A stretch of 64,000 nucleotides of DNA from Anaerotignum propionicum (GCF_024461735.1 NZ_JANGAD010000003.1:62001-126000); one strand, 5' to 3'; shown: positions 1 to 9,852, counted from the first letter of the stretch. Made by a program: numbers and translations. The notes: generated from the letters alone by a model not told the origin.

Positions 1-1152
1 TGGTTCCAAAAAGATATCCTCTGTGTTCACAATATCCCTCATTAAATCATAAATATGATAATCTTCAAGGGTGAAAATGCCTGATAATAGGTGGGTCATA
101 ACACCCCCTACAAAGCCGGAAGCTCGTCCAACTGCAAGACCATCTGCATGGGTTTGACCTGACAAGCCGAAATCTTGAACGCTTACTTTGTTTTGTAAGC
201 CTGATGCCATACCTACCAACATGCATGGCGCCTGGGTTGGTTCTTCAAAAAAGACGTGAACGTTATCGCCGAAAATTTGTTTTAAACCGAAGGTAACGCC
301 TCCCGGTGCACCGCCAACACCACAGGGGATGTAAACGAAAAGAGGATGTTCCTCGTCAATGATAATTCCTTGTGCATCGAACTGGGCTTTGATGCGTTTT
401 GCCGCAACAGCATAGCCAAGAAAAAGAGTTACAGAGTTCTCATCGTCAACAAAATAGCTTGTGGGATCTGCATCAGAGTTTTTGCGACCAACTTCAACGG
501 CTTTGCTGTAATCATCATTGTATTCAATGACTTCAGCACCACGTTTGCGAAGCAAATCTTTTTTCCATTGCTTTGCATCAGCAGACATATGAACAATAAC
601 ATGGAATCCAAGAACGGCACTCATGATACCGATACTCATACCAAGATTGCCTGTGGAACCAACTTGAATTTTAAATTGGCTGAAGAATTTTTTAAATTCA
701 TCAGAAGCAAAAACGCTATAGTCATCCTCTTCTTTTAGCAGACCATGTTCCAGAGCCAAATCTTCCGCATGCTTCAAAACTTCATAAATACCGCCTCTTG
801 CCTTTACAGAGCCGGAAATTGCAAGATGACTGTCTTGCTTCAGGAAGAGCCTGCCCGGTATTGTTGTGCCATATTCCATCTCTAATTGGGCTTTCATTTT
901 TTCAATTTCTGTCAGGGGAGACTCAATCAATCCCGTTTCCCTTTCTGTTTCGGGGAATGCTTTTAAAATAAAAGGAGCAAACCGAGCCAAACGTGCCTCT
1001 GCATCATCAATATCTTTTAAGGAAATATCAATTTTACATAAGGCGCTTTGTGCAGTCTCCAAATTTTCATTTACCCAAACTACTTCTTTGCCATCGCTCA
1101 CTTTTTTTAAAAGGTCTTTGCAATGAATTTGATTCCAAAGTTCTTGATTCAT
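1..1152 (-). CDS. dsdA: D-serine ammonia-lyase (3' end beyond window edge)
   Basis: PLP-dependent deamination of D-serine to pyruvate and ammonia in the cytoplasm. The gene is open at window position 1, so 384 codons are seen of a family length of about 440. The PLP lysine lies in the motif SGSVKARGG (residues 113-121, Lys117), and the glycine-rich phosphate loop [11 protein letters not shown] follows about 60 residues later. Both are typical of the DsdA fold-type II family. The start ATG at 1152 is preceded by GGAGGG at good spacing. The gene is divergent from the FNT channel gene, with 200 bp between them. D-serine use fits an amino-acid fermenting anaerobe. The family call is firm; substrate specificity is inferred from the family. 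Confidence 0.9.
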   Translation of the reverse strand, partial: MNQELWNQIHCKDLLKKVSDGKEVVWVNENLETAQSALCKIDISLKDIDDAEARLARFAPFILKAFPETERETGLIESPLTEIEKMKAQLEMEYGTTIPGRLFLKQDSHLAISGSVKARGGIYEVLKHAEDLALEHGLLKEEDDYSVFASDEFKKFFSQFKIQVGSTGNLGMSIGIMSAVLGFHVIVHMSADAKQWKKDLLRKRGAEVIEYNDDYSKAVEVGRKNSDADPTSYFVDDENSVTLFLGYAVAAKRIKAQFDAQGIIIDEEHPLFVYIPCGVGGAPGGVTFGLKQIFGDNVHVFFEEPTQAPCMLVGMASGLQNKVSVQDFGLSGQTHADGLAVGRASGFVGGVMTHLLSGIFTLEDYHIYDLMRDIVNTEDIFLEP

Positions 1153-1291
1153 AAACATTTCCCTCCGTGATATTGAGTATACTGATGTTGTTTTCCAATT
1201 TTCTCTAGTAATCGTATCATATTGTATGGTAATGTGCAAGAGAAACCCTTTATGCCATATATAGGCTTTTTTTGATTTTTTACGCTATATA

Positions 1292-1321
1292 TTGACATAT
1301 CGTTTCATTATCGTGTATGCT
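1292..1321 (+). promoter_or_regulatory. Sigma-A promoter of the FNT gene
   Basis: TTGACA at 1292-1297 and TATGCT at 1316-1321 with an 18-bp spacer, about 30 bp upstream of the GTG start at 1354. This is a sequence match only. Confidence 0.55.
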
Positions 1322-1353
1322 AAATCATATTGTTTTCTAGGAGGAAATAGGGC

Positions 1354-1977
1354 GTGGAAAAAATAAGGCAGTTGGTTTCGGCAGTCATTGCAGGTATGTT
1401 AATTGGTATCGGTGGTACAGTTTTTTTATCAGTGGAAAATCCTATTTTAGGAAGCTTTTTGTTTGCTATCGGATTGTATTCTATTATCTGTTTTCAACTG
1501 CAGCTCTTTACTGGAAAAATTGGCTATCTTATTTTTCAAAGGCCTGTATATTTCATTGAACTTGGCATAACTTGGATTGGAAATCTGATTGGTACATACT
1601 TGTTGGCATGGATGGTTCAGCATACAAGACTATATATGCCGATTTCTCAAAGAGTTGCAGGAATTGCCGCAGTCAAACTGGGGGATAATTTTATGAGTAT
1701 CTTTCTTTTGGCGATTTTATGCGGTATGTTAATGTTTATTGCTATAGATGCATATCGGAATATAGAAGGCTCTACCATGAAGGCATTGGCGATATTTATT
1801 CCTGTCATGGTGTTTATTTTAAGCGGCTTTGAACATGTGATTGCGAATATGTTTTATTTCAGTCTGTCCAAAGCTTGGGATGAACATTGTTTTTTAGCAA
1901 TTCTAGTGATGACATTGGGTAACAGCGTGGGGGGATTAATCCTTCCGGTTTATATGAAGCTGTTTCGTCTCCGATAA
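1354..1977 (+). CDS. Formate/nitrite transporter (FNT) family protein, short
   Basis: Membrane channel of the FNT family (formate, nitrite or hydrosulfide across the cytoplasmic membrane). About six hydrophobic segments are visible, and the signature SGFEHVIANMFYF near residue 157 matches the conserved FNT helix-5 region. The protein is 207 residues against the usual 250-280, so N-terminal sequence before the first helix and some loops are missing. The first residues already sit in a hydrophobic helix. The start is GTG at 1354, with AGGAGG ending about 9 bases upstream. The substrate cannot be told from sequence. mutY follows 36 bp downstream. Confidence 0.8.
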   Translation: MEKIRQLVSAVIAGMLIGIGGTVFLSVENPILGSFLFAIGLYSIICFQLQLFTGKIGYLIFQRPVYFIELGITWIGNLIGTYLLAWMVQHTRLYMPISQRVAGIAAVKLGDNFMSIFLLAILCGMLMFIAIDAYRNIEGSTMKALAIFIPVMVFILSGFEHVIANMFYFSLSKAWDEHCFLAILVMTLGNSVGGLILPVYMKLFRLR

Positions 1978-2013
1978 AATATATATAAATTATTATCTTT
2001 GTAAGGAGTTTGT

Positions 2014-3060
2014 ATGAAGGATTCAAAGGAATTTGTAACGGAACTGATACATTGGTATAAGGAAAATGCAAGAGATTTACCTTGGCGAAGATCGAAAAAT
2101 CCTTATCATATATGGTTGTCTGAAATTATGCTGCAGCAAACTCGTGTGGAGGCGGTGAAGCCTTATTTCCACCGGTTTCTGGAGACCTGCCCTACCATTG
2201 AGGCTTTGGCAAACACCCAGGAAGATACTCTTCTGAAATTATGGGAGGGTTTGGGATATTACAGCAGAGTAAGAAATCTGCAAAAAGCAGCGAAAACGGT
2301 GGTAGATGAGTTTGGAGGCAATTTGCCACGGGACTATCACGCTTTGCGAAAGCTAAAGGGGATTGGCCCCTATACTGCCGGCGCCATTGCTTCCATTGCT
2401 TTTTCATTGCCCTATGCCGCGGTGGATGGCAATGTTTTAAGGGTGATGTCACGCTTAACGGCGGATGAAAGAGATATTACCTTAGCAACCACAAAAGGGG
2501 CATGGGAGGAAGAGCTATCCTTGATGATGCCTCAGGGGGAAGAAGGTAACTTTACCCAGGCTTTAATGGAGCTTGGGGCAACGATTTGCTTGCCTAATGG
2601 ACTTCCAAAATGCGATAATTGCCCTGTGAGGGCATATTGTCATGCTTACAGAAAAAATGCCGTTTTGCAATTTCCTGTGAAAAGCCCGAAAAAAGAGCGT
2701 ACTAAGGATTATTTATCAGTATTTTTTTTGGTATATAATAAAAAAATAGCTTTGCAAAAAAGAGAAGGAAAGGGACTCCTGTCAGGGCTATGGCAATTGC
2801 CAAATTGTAATCAAGAAAAAGCTTTACCAGTAGCATTAAGTGAGTGGGGCATTTTGTCTGGTAATATAAAAAATATGAAGACACAAAAACATATTTTTAC
2901 CCATATCGAATGGCATATGAGCTGTTATTTTGTTGAAGTGGACGTAAACGAAAATAAAGACTTTCTTTGGTTAACAAAAGAAACAGCAGAAAATGAATAT
3001 GCTTTGCCTTCGGCGTTTAAAAAAATTTGGCAAGAGGGTTGCAGTCTTTTGGAGGAATAA
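2014..3060 (+). CDS. mutY: A/G-specific adenine glycosylase
   Basis: Base-excision repair enzyme that removes adenine mispaired with 8-oxoguanine. The N-terminal HhH-GPD domain has the catalytic glutamate in SEIMLQQTR (about residue 37), the hairpin LKGIGPYTAGAI and the catalytic aspartate in AVDGNVLRV. The [4Fe-4S] loop follows as C-x7-C-x2-C-x5-C around residues 194-211. The C-terminal half is the NUDIX-like 8-oxoG recognition domain. Length 348 aa is normal. The ATG at 2014 follows AAGGAG. A NUDIX hydrolase gene starts 1 bp after its stop, so the two are probably cotranscribed. Confidence 0.95.
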   Translation: MKDSKEFVTELIHWYKENARDLPWRRSKNPYHIWLSEIMLQQTRVEAVKPYFHRFLETCPTIEALANTQEDTLLKLWEGLGYYSRVRNLQKAAKTVVDEFGGNLPRDYHALRKLKGIGPYTAGAIASIAFSLPYAAVDGNVLRVMSRLTADERDITLATTKGAWEEELSLMMPQGEEGNFTQALMELGATICLPNGLPKCDNCPVRAYCHAYRKNAVLQFPVKSPKKERTKDYLSVFFLVYNKKIALQKREGKGLLSGLWQLPNCNQEKALPVALSEWGILSGNIKNMKTQKHIFTHIEWHMSCYFVEVDVNENKDFLWLTKETAENEYALPSAFKKIWQEGCSLLEE

Positions 3061-3061
3061 T

Positions 3062-3619
3062 ATGAATCTACTACAATCAATTCGTACTTATCAGCCGTAT
3101 ACTATGGAAGAGGAACGAGAAAAACAGGTGATATTGGAATTTATAGAAAAAAGCGGTAACCAGATTCTCTTTCGGACCTCCCATTTTGCCCATGCAACAG
3201 CAACAGCTATGGTTTTTAATGAAAAAAAGGACAAAGTGCTGATGATTAAACATAATATTTTTGATACATGGGCATGCGTTGGTGGGCATGCTGATGGTGA
3301 AGGAAATTTACTGTCCGTTGCATTAAAGGAATTGCAGGAAGAAACAGGTGTCATAGCTGCTGTCCCTTATTCACAGGATATTCTCTCCTTGGATATTCTT
3401 TCGGTAACGGCGCATTATAAAAGGGGAGAATATGTCCCAAATCACTTGCATATTAATGCAACTTTTGCACTTATTGCAGATGAAAAGCTTAGACTGAGGA
3501 TAAAAGAAGATGAAAATTCCGATGTAGCTTGGATAGCTATTAAGGACATAGAAAGCCATTGTAAAGAGAAGGAATTTGTAAAGGTGTACAAAAAAATCAT
3601 CGAAAAAATTATTTATTGA
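3062..3619 (+). CDS. NUDIX hydrolase
   Basis: Hydrolase of nucleoside diphosphates linked to another moiety. The NUDIX box is at about residues 77-100 (GGHADGEGNLL followed by KELQEETGV). It is a near match: the first glutamate of the strict pattern is replaced, as in a known GGHADGD/E subgroup. The start was chosen at 3062 because GGAGGAAT lies just upstream. The longer reading frame from 2993 would overlap mutY by 68 bp and has no ribosome-binding site. It sits directly after mutY, which suggests a shared nucleotide or DNA hygiene role, but the substrate is unknown. Confidence 0.85.
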   Translation: MNLLQSIRTYQPYTMEEEREKQVILEFIEKSGNQILFRTSHFAHATATAMVFNEKKDKVLMIKHNIFDTWACVGGHADGEGNLLSVALKELQEETGVIAAVPYSQDILSLDILSVTAHYKRGEYVPNHLHINATFALIADEKLRLRIKEDENSDVAWIAIKDIESHCKEKEFVKVYKKIIEKIIY

Positions 3620-3810
3620 TAATTATTATCAGTTGATTTTTTCTAATATCTTTAGTAAAATAGTATAGAAAGAACAAAACTGAACTTAAGATTAGGATTA
3701 CTTTCTAAGTTCTCCTATGGAAATTAAGCTTTGGTTAAATAAAAACAGGTGTCTATTCTATCCCTTAGGTTAGAATATTGTCCTGATAAAATACTTTGAG
3801 TTAGAATTGA

Positions 3811-4920
3811 GTGAAAACAATGGGAGACAATGAATTTGTAAGAGCAGCTACAAAAGCAGATGCAAAGGATTTTTATCGTCTTTGGCAATTATGTTTTGGA
3901 GATACTGATGCTTTTTGTGATTGGCTTTTCCATAACAGGTTTTACCCGGAATATTCCGTTTGTTTGGAAAAAGAAGGTGAAATTTTAAGCGCCATGCAGG
4001 GTGTTCCCTACACCATTCGTGTTCGTGGAAAGGATTTGGCAGGTGCCATGCTTTGCGGTGTGTCCACCCACCCTGACCATAGAAAAAAGGGTTATATGCA
4101 TAAAATTTTTACCCATGAGATGAATTTATTAAACCAAAAAGGTTTATCCCTAGTGGTGCATACACCAGCCACATTGGAGAGTTATTTTGCATATGGACAC
4201 TATCCCGTGGCGGATGCTGTATATATTCAAGGCAATAAACCCATTGAGCCGGAAGGAAAGGTATCTTTCCTTGAAAAAACACAATGGCTGAAGTTGTACC
4301 CTTTATATGAAAATAACATAGGCGTGCGCTACAGTGGGGCGGTGAAACGCACAGCGGAAGAATTTTTACGCAAGTGCAATGACTATGCTTCTGATGGAGG
4401 AGTATGCATTGTTTTAAGGAATGAAGAAATAGATGGCTATGCCTTTTTATATTCTTTGGAAAACGAAGTAGTATGCCCTGAAGCTGTAGCTAACGATGGA
4501 TGCTATAATGCTTTGCTACAAGAGATTTTTTCTTTTGCCAAGGGTCGGCAGGTTTCTGTGAAACTACCTCCTGATGTGGATGTTTCTTTTGAATGGGATA
4601 AGCATGTTTGCCCAAAGGGAGTAGCCGGTGTTTCCAATATTGGGGATATTCTAAAAAAATTAGAAATTAGCTGTCCCTTTGCGGTTGATATTTTTGATCC
4701 AATCATTGTTGAGAACAATGGAGTTTTTACTTTTGAAGGAACAAAATCAGGTATTGATCCCGCAATAAAAGTGGAGGCAGGGCAATTTTTGCGAGTTTTG
4801 ATGGGCTATGCATCTTTGGATGAGATTGGCCCGTTTGTCACAATATTGAATCAGGATGGATATGATTCTATGAAACAGGTTTTACCGAAATGTAAATGTT
4901 ATATCATTGATGAATATTAA
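3811..4920 (+). CDS. GNAT family N-acetyltransferase (Eis-like)
   Basis: Acetyl-CoA dependent acyltransferase of unknown substrate. The N-terminal GNAT fold has the acetyl-CoA loop region VSTHPDHRKKGYMHKI at about residues 89-105, followed by a second GNAT-like half and a C-terminal SCP2-like stretch. This matches the two-GNAT-plus-SCP2 architecture of Eis proteins (369 aa against about 400). The start is uncertain: GTG 3811 or ATG 3820, neither with a clear ribosome-binding site. The next gene begins 17 bp after the stop, so an operon with the DUF2156 gene is likely. Confidence 0.75.
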   Translation: MKTMGDNEFVRAATKADAKDFYRLWQLCFGDTDAFCDWLFHNRFYPEYSVCLEKEGEILSAMQGVPYTIRVRGKDLAGAMLCGVSTHPDHRKKGYMHKIFTHEMNLLNQKGLSLVVHTPATLESYFAYGHYPVADAVYIQGNKPIEPEGKVSFLEKTQWLKLYPLYENNIGVRYSGAVKRTAEEFLRKCNDYASDGGVCIVLRNEEIDGYAFLYSLENEVVCPEAVANDGCYNALLQEIFSFAKGRQVSVKLPPDVDVSFEWDKHVCPKGVAGVSNIGDILKKLEISCPFAVDIFDPIIVENNGVFTFEGTKSGIDPAIKVEAGQFLRVLMGYASLDEIGPFVTILNQDGYDSMKQVLPKCKCYIIDEY

Positions 4921-4936
4921 AATTGGAGGCAATTGT

Positions 4937-5962
4937 ATGCCAGGAGTACAATGTTTATGTAATAATCAAAAGAAAGAGGAAACTAAAAAAAATATGATAG
5001 AAACAAAGACATCAAGTGCGTCTTTTCAATTTTATCCCATTACATTGGATAAAAAGGCGCTCATTGAAAGCTATACGAAACCTTGGGGAGCAGAATGCTC
5101 TGATCTTTCCTTTACAAATATGTTTATTTGGGGTACTGATGGTAAAATGGAATATGCAGAAAAGGATAACGTGCTTTATATTAAAATGGATTTCAAGCGT
5201 GTACCTGTTTATTTCTGGGCACCCATTCCCAAATATGGTGAAACTGTGAATTATCGCAAGGCAGTTTATGATGCCATCGACTACATGAAGAAAATTGGAG
5301 TTGAGCCGACAATTCGATCTGTCTCTTCACCCTTTTATGAAATGATGCAAGAGGCCTGTCCTGAACTATTTATACAACCTACGGATATCGCATGGGACTA
5401 TGTGTATGAGCGAGAAAAACTGGAGACCCTGTCAGGTAAAAAGCTTCATGCAAAAAGAAATCATGTGAATAAATTCCTTTCCTTATACTCTGACTATGAA
5501 TATAGAAAGCTAGAGCCTTCTATGATAGATGACTGCATTGCTCTTTATGACCAATGGAAAGAGGAGAAAGACGAAATCAGTGCAGAGCTAAAAGAAGAAA
5601 GGCAGTCTGTCCTATTGGCTTTAAATCATATGGAAGATTTGGGTCTGGTAGGTGGCGCTATTTTTATTGAGAATAAACTGGTAGCATTCACTCTGGGGGA
5701 AAGATTACAGCCTCATTTGCAGTTAGTGCATATTGAAAAGGCCGATGCCTCTTTTGAGGGAATCTATCCTATGATTAATCAGCAATATGTGAAAAATGAA
5801 TGTATGGAAGTAGAGCTAATTAATCGTGAGGAAGATATGGGTATAGAAGGGATGCGTAAAGCAAAGCGTGCATATCATCCTGTTAAAATGATTGAAAAAT
5901 ATATGTTTAGTCCTCGTGATCTTTCTCAGGTGAAAGGAATTTGGGGTTGGGAAGAGGAATAA
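4937..5962 (+). CDS. DUF2156 / phosphatidylglycerol lysyltransferase C-domain-like protein
   Basis: Predicted soluble protein of about 341 aa resembling the C-terminal aminoacyl-transferase (GNAT-like) domain of MprF-type lysyltransferases, without the membrane flippase half. Conserved features are the lysine/arginine-rich LHAKRNHVNKF (about residue 166) and the terminal EGMRKAKRAYHPVKM motif. The start ATG 4937 has GGAGG 7 bases upstream; an upstream in-frame ATG (4907) lacks one. It could transfer an amino acid from aminoacyl-tRNA, but the acceptor is unknown. A strong terminator follows at 6031. Confidence 0.7.
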   Translation: MPGVQCLCNNQKKEETKKNMIETKTSSASFQFYPITLDKKALIESYTKPWGAECSDLSFTNMFIWGTDGKMEYAEKDNVLYIKMDFKRVPVYFWAPIPKYGETVNYRKAVYDAIDYMKKIGVEPTIRSVSSPFYEMMQEACPELFIQPTDIAWDYVYEREKLETLSGKKLHAKRNHVNKFLSLYSDYEYRKLEPSMIDDCIALYDQWKEEKDEISAELKEERQSVLLALNHMEDLGLVGGAIFIENKLVAFTLGERLQPHLQLVHIEKADASFEGIYPMINQQYVKNECMEVELINREEDMGIEGMRKAKRAYHPVKMIEKYMFSPRDLSQVKGIWGWEEE

Positions 5963-6030
5963 ATCCCTTTTGGCACCATATGAGAATAAGTTTCACTATA
6001 GAAAGAAAGCCTTAAATTAATTTATAGTAA

Positions 6031-6059
6031 AGCCCATTATTATGATAATGGGCTTTTTT
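6031..6059 (+). terminator. Rho-independent terminator after the DUF2156 gene
   Basis: Perfect 10-bp stem AGCCCATTAT/ATAATGGGCT followed by a run of T. Confidence 0.85.
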
Positions 6060-6215
6060 GTTATGCCAAAATTCAGAATATTTAGTGAGTGTGATTTAAA
6101 TGGGTAAAATATGAAAGCGCATAATAAAAATTAAATATTCGATAGGCAAATTATGAAAGATGAATGTCCTATTTCTATTTCTTTTGACATAGGATAGATG
6201 GAGGGGGGAGAAAAA

Positions 6216-6818
6216 ATGAGTTTGATAGAGGCGATAAAGCAATTGATTTTAGAATTGGGAGCAGGGGGAATTTTTGTTGCTACAGCTTTAGAATATGGTT
6301 GTTTTCCGGTTTCCAGCGAAATTTTACTACCCTTTATTGGTTATGTCATTGCCATAAATGGCTATAGCCTTTTTCATACCATACTGATTGCAACAATAGG
6401 GGGTATGTTTGGAACAACTTTCTGTTATTTGATTGGCAGAATTGGTGGAAAAATGTTTGATAAACTTGCAGGGAGATTTGAAACCATTGCCTTAGGTGTA
6501 GGAAAAGCTCAGAGTATTTTTGAAAAGTATGGTAAAGAATCTGTTTTTTTTGCTAGATTATTTCCCATTGCACGTACTTATATATCTTTTCCGGCGGGGC
6601 TGGCAAAAATGTCTGCAATACCCTTTTTAGTATGTACATTTTTTGGTGTGATTATATGGAACACAGTCTTGATTAGTGCGGGATACTTTTTGGGCAGTCA
6701 TTGGGAGATTTGCAAGGCGTTTTTAAAGATGTATCAGTGGCAGCTATCAGGTGGCATTGCCTGTCTGGTTATTCTATTTTTTGTATTTAGAAATGCGTCT
6801 AGAAAGAAAAATAATTAG
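6216..6818 (+). CDS. DedA family membrane protein
   Basis: Integral membrane protein of the DedA/SNARE-associated (VTT) family; family members act in lipid carrier recycling (undecaprenyl phosphate or phosphatidylethanolamine flipping). Several hydrophobic helices are visible, with the family hallmark region GGMFGTTFCYLIGRIGG and the later ARLFPIARTYISFPAGLAKM containing the conserved arginines. About 200 aa is normal. The start ATG 6216 follows a very strong GGAGGGGGGAG. The earlier ATG at 6198 has none. It is monocistronic, bounded by terminators. Confidence 0.85.
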   Translation: MSLIEAIKQLILELGAGGIFVATALEYGCFPVSSEILLPFIGYVIAINGYSLFHTILIATIGGMFGTTFCYLIGRIGGKMFDKLAGRFETIALGVGKAQSIFEKYGKESVFFARLFPIARTYISFPAGLAKMSAIPFLVCTFFGVIIWNTVLISAGYFLGSHWEICKAFLKMYQWQLSGGIACLVILFFVFRNASRKKNN

Positions 6819-6865
6819 AGTTGATGCTTTTTGTACATCTATCTGGTTGTTGCAGACATTTAAAA

Positions 6866-6905
6866 AAAGCGATTTTTTCTTTTAGAAAAAGATCGCTTTT
6901 TTTCT
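6866..6905. terminator. Bidirectional terminator between dedA and the TPR gene
   Basis: AAAGCGAT-TTTTTC pairs with GAAAAA-G-ATCGCTTT (one bulged G), with A and T runs on both sides. It lies between convergent genes and could serve both. Confidence 0.75.
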
Positions 6906-6960
6906 TTATTAACAATCAAATAAATTGTATAACCTTGATGATACTTATAGCCGTGTTATG

Positions 6961-8370
6961 TTATTCAGAAAGATTTTTTAAGGCATTTTGCGCATTGGTA
7001 AGCTGATTGGAATCAGGATATTCAGATATAACCTTCTGATAATAAGCTTTTGCTTGCTCCAAATCCTCGTCTTTTTCCGCAATTTTTGCCAAATAGAAAT
7101 AAGCATCATCAATGAAATTTTCTTCAGATGCATATTTTAATGCACTTTCCAAACTTGCTTTTGCCTCAGCATATTTGTTACTTAAAAATTCACTTTTGCC
7201 TTTAGTATAAAGGCTATCTGCAGCCTTTGGATAAACCGTTGTCTTAACGGAATTATACTTCGCCATGTCTTCATCGCTAAAGCCCATGGTATCTATACGA
7301 TCCAATGTGGCTACACAGGTTTCAAAATCGTTATCGGTCATTTGAGATAATGCCGTTTGCAATAATTCAAGATTAGCCTGTTTTGTTTCTTCACTGCGTA
7401 GGCGCTTATTTTCATTTCGCAGGGTCTCAAGTTCTGTTCTCATAGCCAGAACTTCATCGGGTGTCATTTTGGTTTCCCCGGCATAGCTATCCACTTTTGT
7501 TTGCAGATCCACAATTAATTTATCCTTTGCCTCATTCATAGCAGGCATCATTAAAACAAGAATTGCAATTGCGGCACATACGATGCCAAGAAGAAAGGAA
7601 ATAATATCCCTTTTTTCTAAGATGCCGATTTGTTTTTCCTTACGCTTATATCTGGGCATAGGGGGAGCGCTATCTGTTTTTTTCAGTGAAACAGTTTTTT
7701 GCGAGGAATCCTCCTTACTTTCTGCGGAGCGAGGAGTCTTTTTGCGCAGACCACTGGTACCGCCACTATTGATAACGTTATCGTATTTCAAAGCTTTGGG
7801 ATTTTTCTTATCCTTTTTCAAAACGATATCAATAAAGTGCTGGGCCCGTTTATAGTTATTTTCTTCAATGCAACAAAGGATAAGCAAATTATAAGCATCT
7901 ATAAAGTCGGGATTGCTGTCTACGGCTTTTTTTAATTGGATAATGGCCATGTCGTCGCTGCCATGGTTCAGATATAAAAGGGCTTGGTTATACATACGAA
8001 CGGCATCGTTATATTTTTCCATTTCTCGCCCGTTTTTCTGTAGAAAATCCATATATCCAACGGCAGGATTATTATCTTTTACCATAGAAGTACTGATAAT
8101 CCAATGTTTTAATGCATCAGCAATTCTGCCGGTTTCACAATAAATCAAGCCCAATAAGTTTCGAGCCTGCATATTGCTTTTATCAAAAAGAAGGCTTTGC
8201 TCCAACTTTTCACCAGCACCTGAAAGATCCATCTCCCTTGCGGCCTCTAAGGCTTCATTATATAAACGAATAGAGAGCTTCTGGGTTTTTAGAAAAACAA
8301 AGGTGTCAATCCCGCATTTTGGGCAAAGGTAGCCTTCGGAAAAATCAAATCCACAATTTGGACATCTCAT
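6961..8370 (-). CDS. Zinc-ribbon and TPR membrane protein
   Basis: Scaffold-like protein of unknown role. An N-terminal zinc ribbon (CPNCGFDFSEGYLCPKCG, residues 2-19) is followed by TPR-type helical repeats (about residues 30-200). Then come a charged linker, one transmembrane helix (about 255-275), a coiled-coil stretch and C-terminal TPRs ending in AQNALKNLSE. The topology suggests cytoplasmic zinc ribbon and TPRs with an extracytoplasmic C-terminal TPR domain. Start ATG 8370 has AAAGGAGC upstream. ATG 8391, which overlaps the upstream stop as ATGA, is an alternative. It is cotranscribed with folC and a small ORF. It could organise envelope or division complexes, but nothing proves that. 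Confidence 0.75.
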   Translation of the reverse strand: MRCPNCGFDFSEGYLCPKCGIDTFVFLKTQKLSIRLYNEALEAAREMDLSGAGEKLEQSLLFDKSNMQARNLLGLIYCETGRIADALKHWIISTSMVKDNNPAVGYMDFLQKNGREMEKYNDAVRMYNQALLYLNHGSDDMAIIQLKKAVDSNPDFIDAYNLLILCCIEENNYKRAQHFIDIVLKKDKKNPKALKYDNVINSGGTSGLRKKTPRSAESKEDSSQKTVSLKKTDSAPPMPRYKRKEKQIGILEKRDIISFLLGIVCAAIAILVLMMPAMNEAKDKLIVDLQTKVDSYAGETKMTPDEVLAMRTELETLRNENKRLRSEETKQANLELLQTALSQMTDNDFETCVATLDRIDTMGFSDEDMAKYNSVKTTVYPKAADSLYTKGKSEFLSNKYAEAKASLESALKYASEENFIDDAYFYLAKIAEKDEDLEQAKAYYQKVISEYPDSNQLTNAQNALKNLSE

Positions 8371-8387
8371 TTTTATCGCTCCTTTGT

Positions 8388-8540
8388 TCATTCCTGGGAA
8401 GGACTGATATTTTTATCTTTTGCTATATGTTCGAGAATATCAACCAGGTCTTTCAGTTGATTGGGCTGTAAAGCCTCTTCAATTTGATCTAACTCAAGGA
8501 TGGGCTGATATCTTGAAAGCTCATCTTTAAAATTGAACAT
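8388..8540 (-). CDS. Small conserved-looking protein, 50 aa, unknown function
   Basis: Unrecognised acidic, helical 50-residue protein beginning MFNFKDELSRYQPILEL. It is supported by a perfect AAGGAGG 8 bases before ATG 8540, by its place between folC (17 bp upstream) and the TPR gene, and by stop/start overlap (ATGA) with the alternative TPR start at 8391. No membrane segment is present. Translation is likely; function unknown. Confidence 0.6.
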   Translation of the reverse strand: MFNFKDELSRYQPILELDQIEEALQPNQLKDLVDILEHIAKDKNISPSQE

Positions 8541-8556
8541 AATAATGTAACCTCCT

Positions 8557-9852
8557 TCATTCAACGGAAAATATATAGGAACGTAAAGCACCAATCATAT
8601 AAAGGGAACCACAGCATAAAATAACACCATTTGTTTCGGTTATTTTTAAAGCTTTTTCGTATGCATGCTCTACTTCAGGCTCAATGTAGAAAGGCAATTC
8701 CTTGCAAGCAACGATTTTTGCCAATGTTTGAGCTTCTAGCTTGCGCTCGCTGTGGGGTTCGGTAAAGACTACCTGACTGGCAAATGGTATAATCAGCTCA
8801 GCCATTTTTTCATATTCCTTATCCCCTAAAACACCTAATATGAGAGTGATTTTTTTATCTTTAAAATAGGTCTCAATACTTTCTGATAATTGTCGGATAC
8901 CATCAACATTGTGGGCACCATCCAAAACAACCATCGGTTGTTTTTTGCACACTTCCATTCTTCCCGCCCAAAACGTGTTTGAAATACCTGTACGAATTTG
9001 GGATTCTGTTAATGGGAATCCATTCTTATTCATAATCTGGCAAGCTTCCAGAATTGTAATGCAGTTTTGAATTTGATGCTGCCCCAGCAAAGGTAAATAT
9101 AAGTTATCATAGGCAAAAGAAGGGCTTTTAACATCAAAAACAGTTCCCTCTATGGTCTGAGAGTGAATTTTAACTGCTGTATCTTTTGGACAGTAAAGCG
9201 GCGCATGTAAGGAATCTGCTTGTTTCTTAACAATATTATATACTAATTCTTCTTGAGAATACAACACCACAGGACAACTTTCCTTTATAATTCCCGCTTT
9301 TTCTTTGGCAATCTGTTCAATTGTATTTCCCAAGAATTCTGTATGATCCATACTGATAGACATAATGACACTTAAAATTGGGTTTTCTACTATATTAGTT
9401 GCGTCATATGTTCCACCAAGTCCCACTTCAATCACAGCAATATCTACACCTTCTTCTGCGAAGTAGAGAAAGGCAGTACCGGTAATTACTTCAAACAAGG
9501 TAGGCGCATCTTTTCCTTCTTCCGTCAATTCTAAACAAGCATCCTTTGTTTTGGTGATGATTCGGGCAAAATCGTCATCGGAAATTTCCTCTCCATTAAT
9601 CAAAAAACGCTCATTGTAGCTGGCTAGGTGGGGTGAAGTATAGCCTGCGGTTCGGTAACCCCCTTCATGCAAAATAGAACAAAGCAATGCTGTGGCGGAA
9701 CCTTTTCCATTAGTACCTGCAACATGTATGACTTTTATTTTTTTTTCGGGGTTTCCCAGTTTCTCCATCAAATCGGTAATTCTTTCCAACCCAGGACAAG
9801 ATGCAAAACCGATTTCTTTTTCTAAATAATGTATGCTTTCTTGATAATTCAT
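8557..9852 (-). CDS. folC: Bifunctional folylpolyglutamate synthase/dihydrofolate synthase
   Basis: Adds glutamate to dihydropteroate or tetrahydrofolate using ATP. The Mur-ligase-type P-loop GTNGKGSATAL is at about residues 47-57, followed by the TSPHLASYNER folate-binding motif and the C-terminal glutamate-ligase domain with LDGAHN. Length about 431 aa is normal. Two adjacent ATGs (9855, 9852) are possible; 9852 gives better spacing to AGGAG. It is the first gene of a minus-strand operon with the 50-aa ORF and the TPR protein. Confidence 0.93.
   Translation of the reverse strand: MNYQESIHYLEKEIGFASCPGLERITDLMEKLGNPEKKIKVIHVAGTNGKGSATALLCSILHEGGYRTAGYTSPHLASYNERFLINGEEISDDDFARIITKTKDACLELTEEGKDAPTLFEVITGTAFLYFAEEGVDIAVIEVGLGGTYDATNIVENPILSVIMSISMDHTEFLGNTIEQIAKEKAGIIKESCPVVLYSQEELVYNIVKKQADSLHAPLYCPKDTAVKIHSQTIEGTVFDVKSPSFAYDNLYLPLLGQHQIQNCITILEACQIMNKNGFPLTESQIRTGISNTFWAGRMEVCKKQPMVVLDGAHNVDGIRQLSESIETYFKDKKITLILGVLGDKEYEKMAELIIPFASQVVFTEPHSERKLEAQTLAKIVACKELPFYIEPEVEHAYEKALKITETNGVILCCGSLYMIGALRSYIFSVE

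Noticed and set aside
2993..3061. Longer NUDIX start overlapping mutY.
   Set aside because: No ribosome-binding site, whereas ATG 3062 has GGAGGAAT at proper distance.
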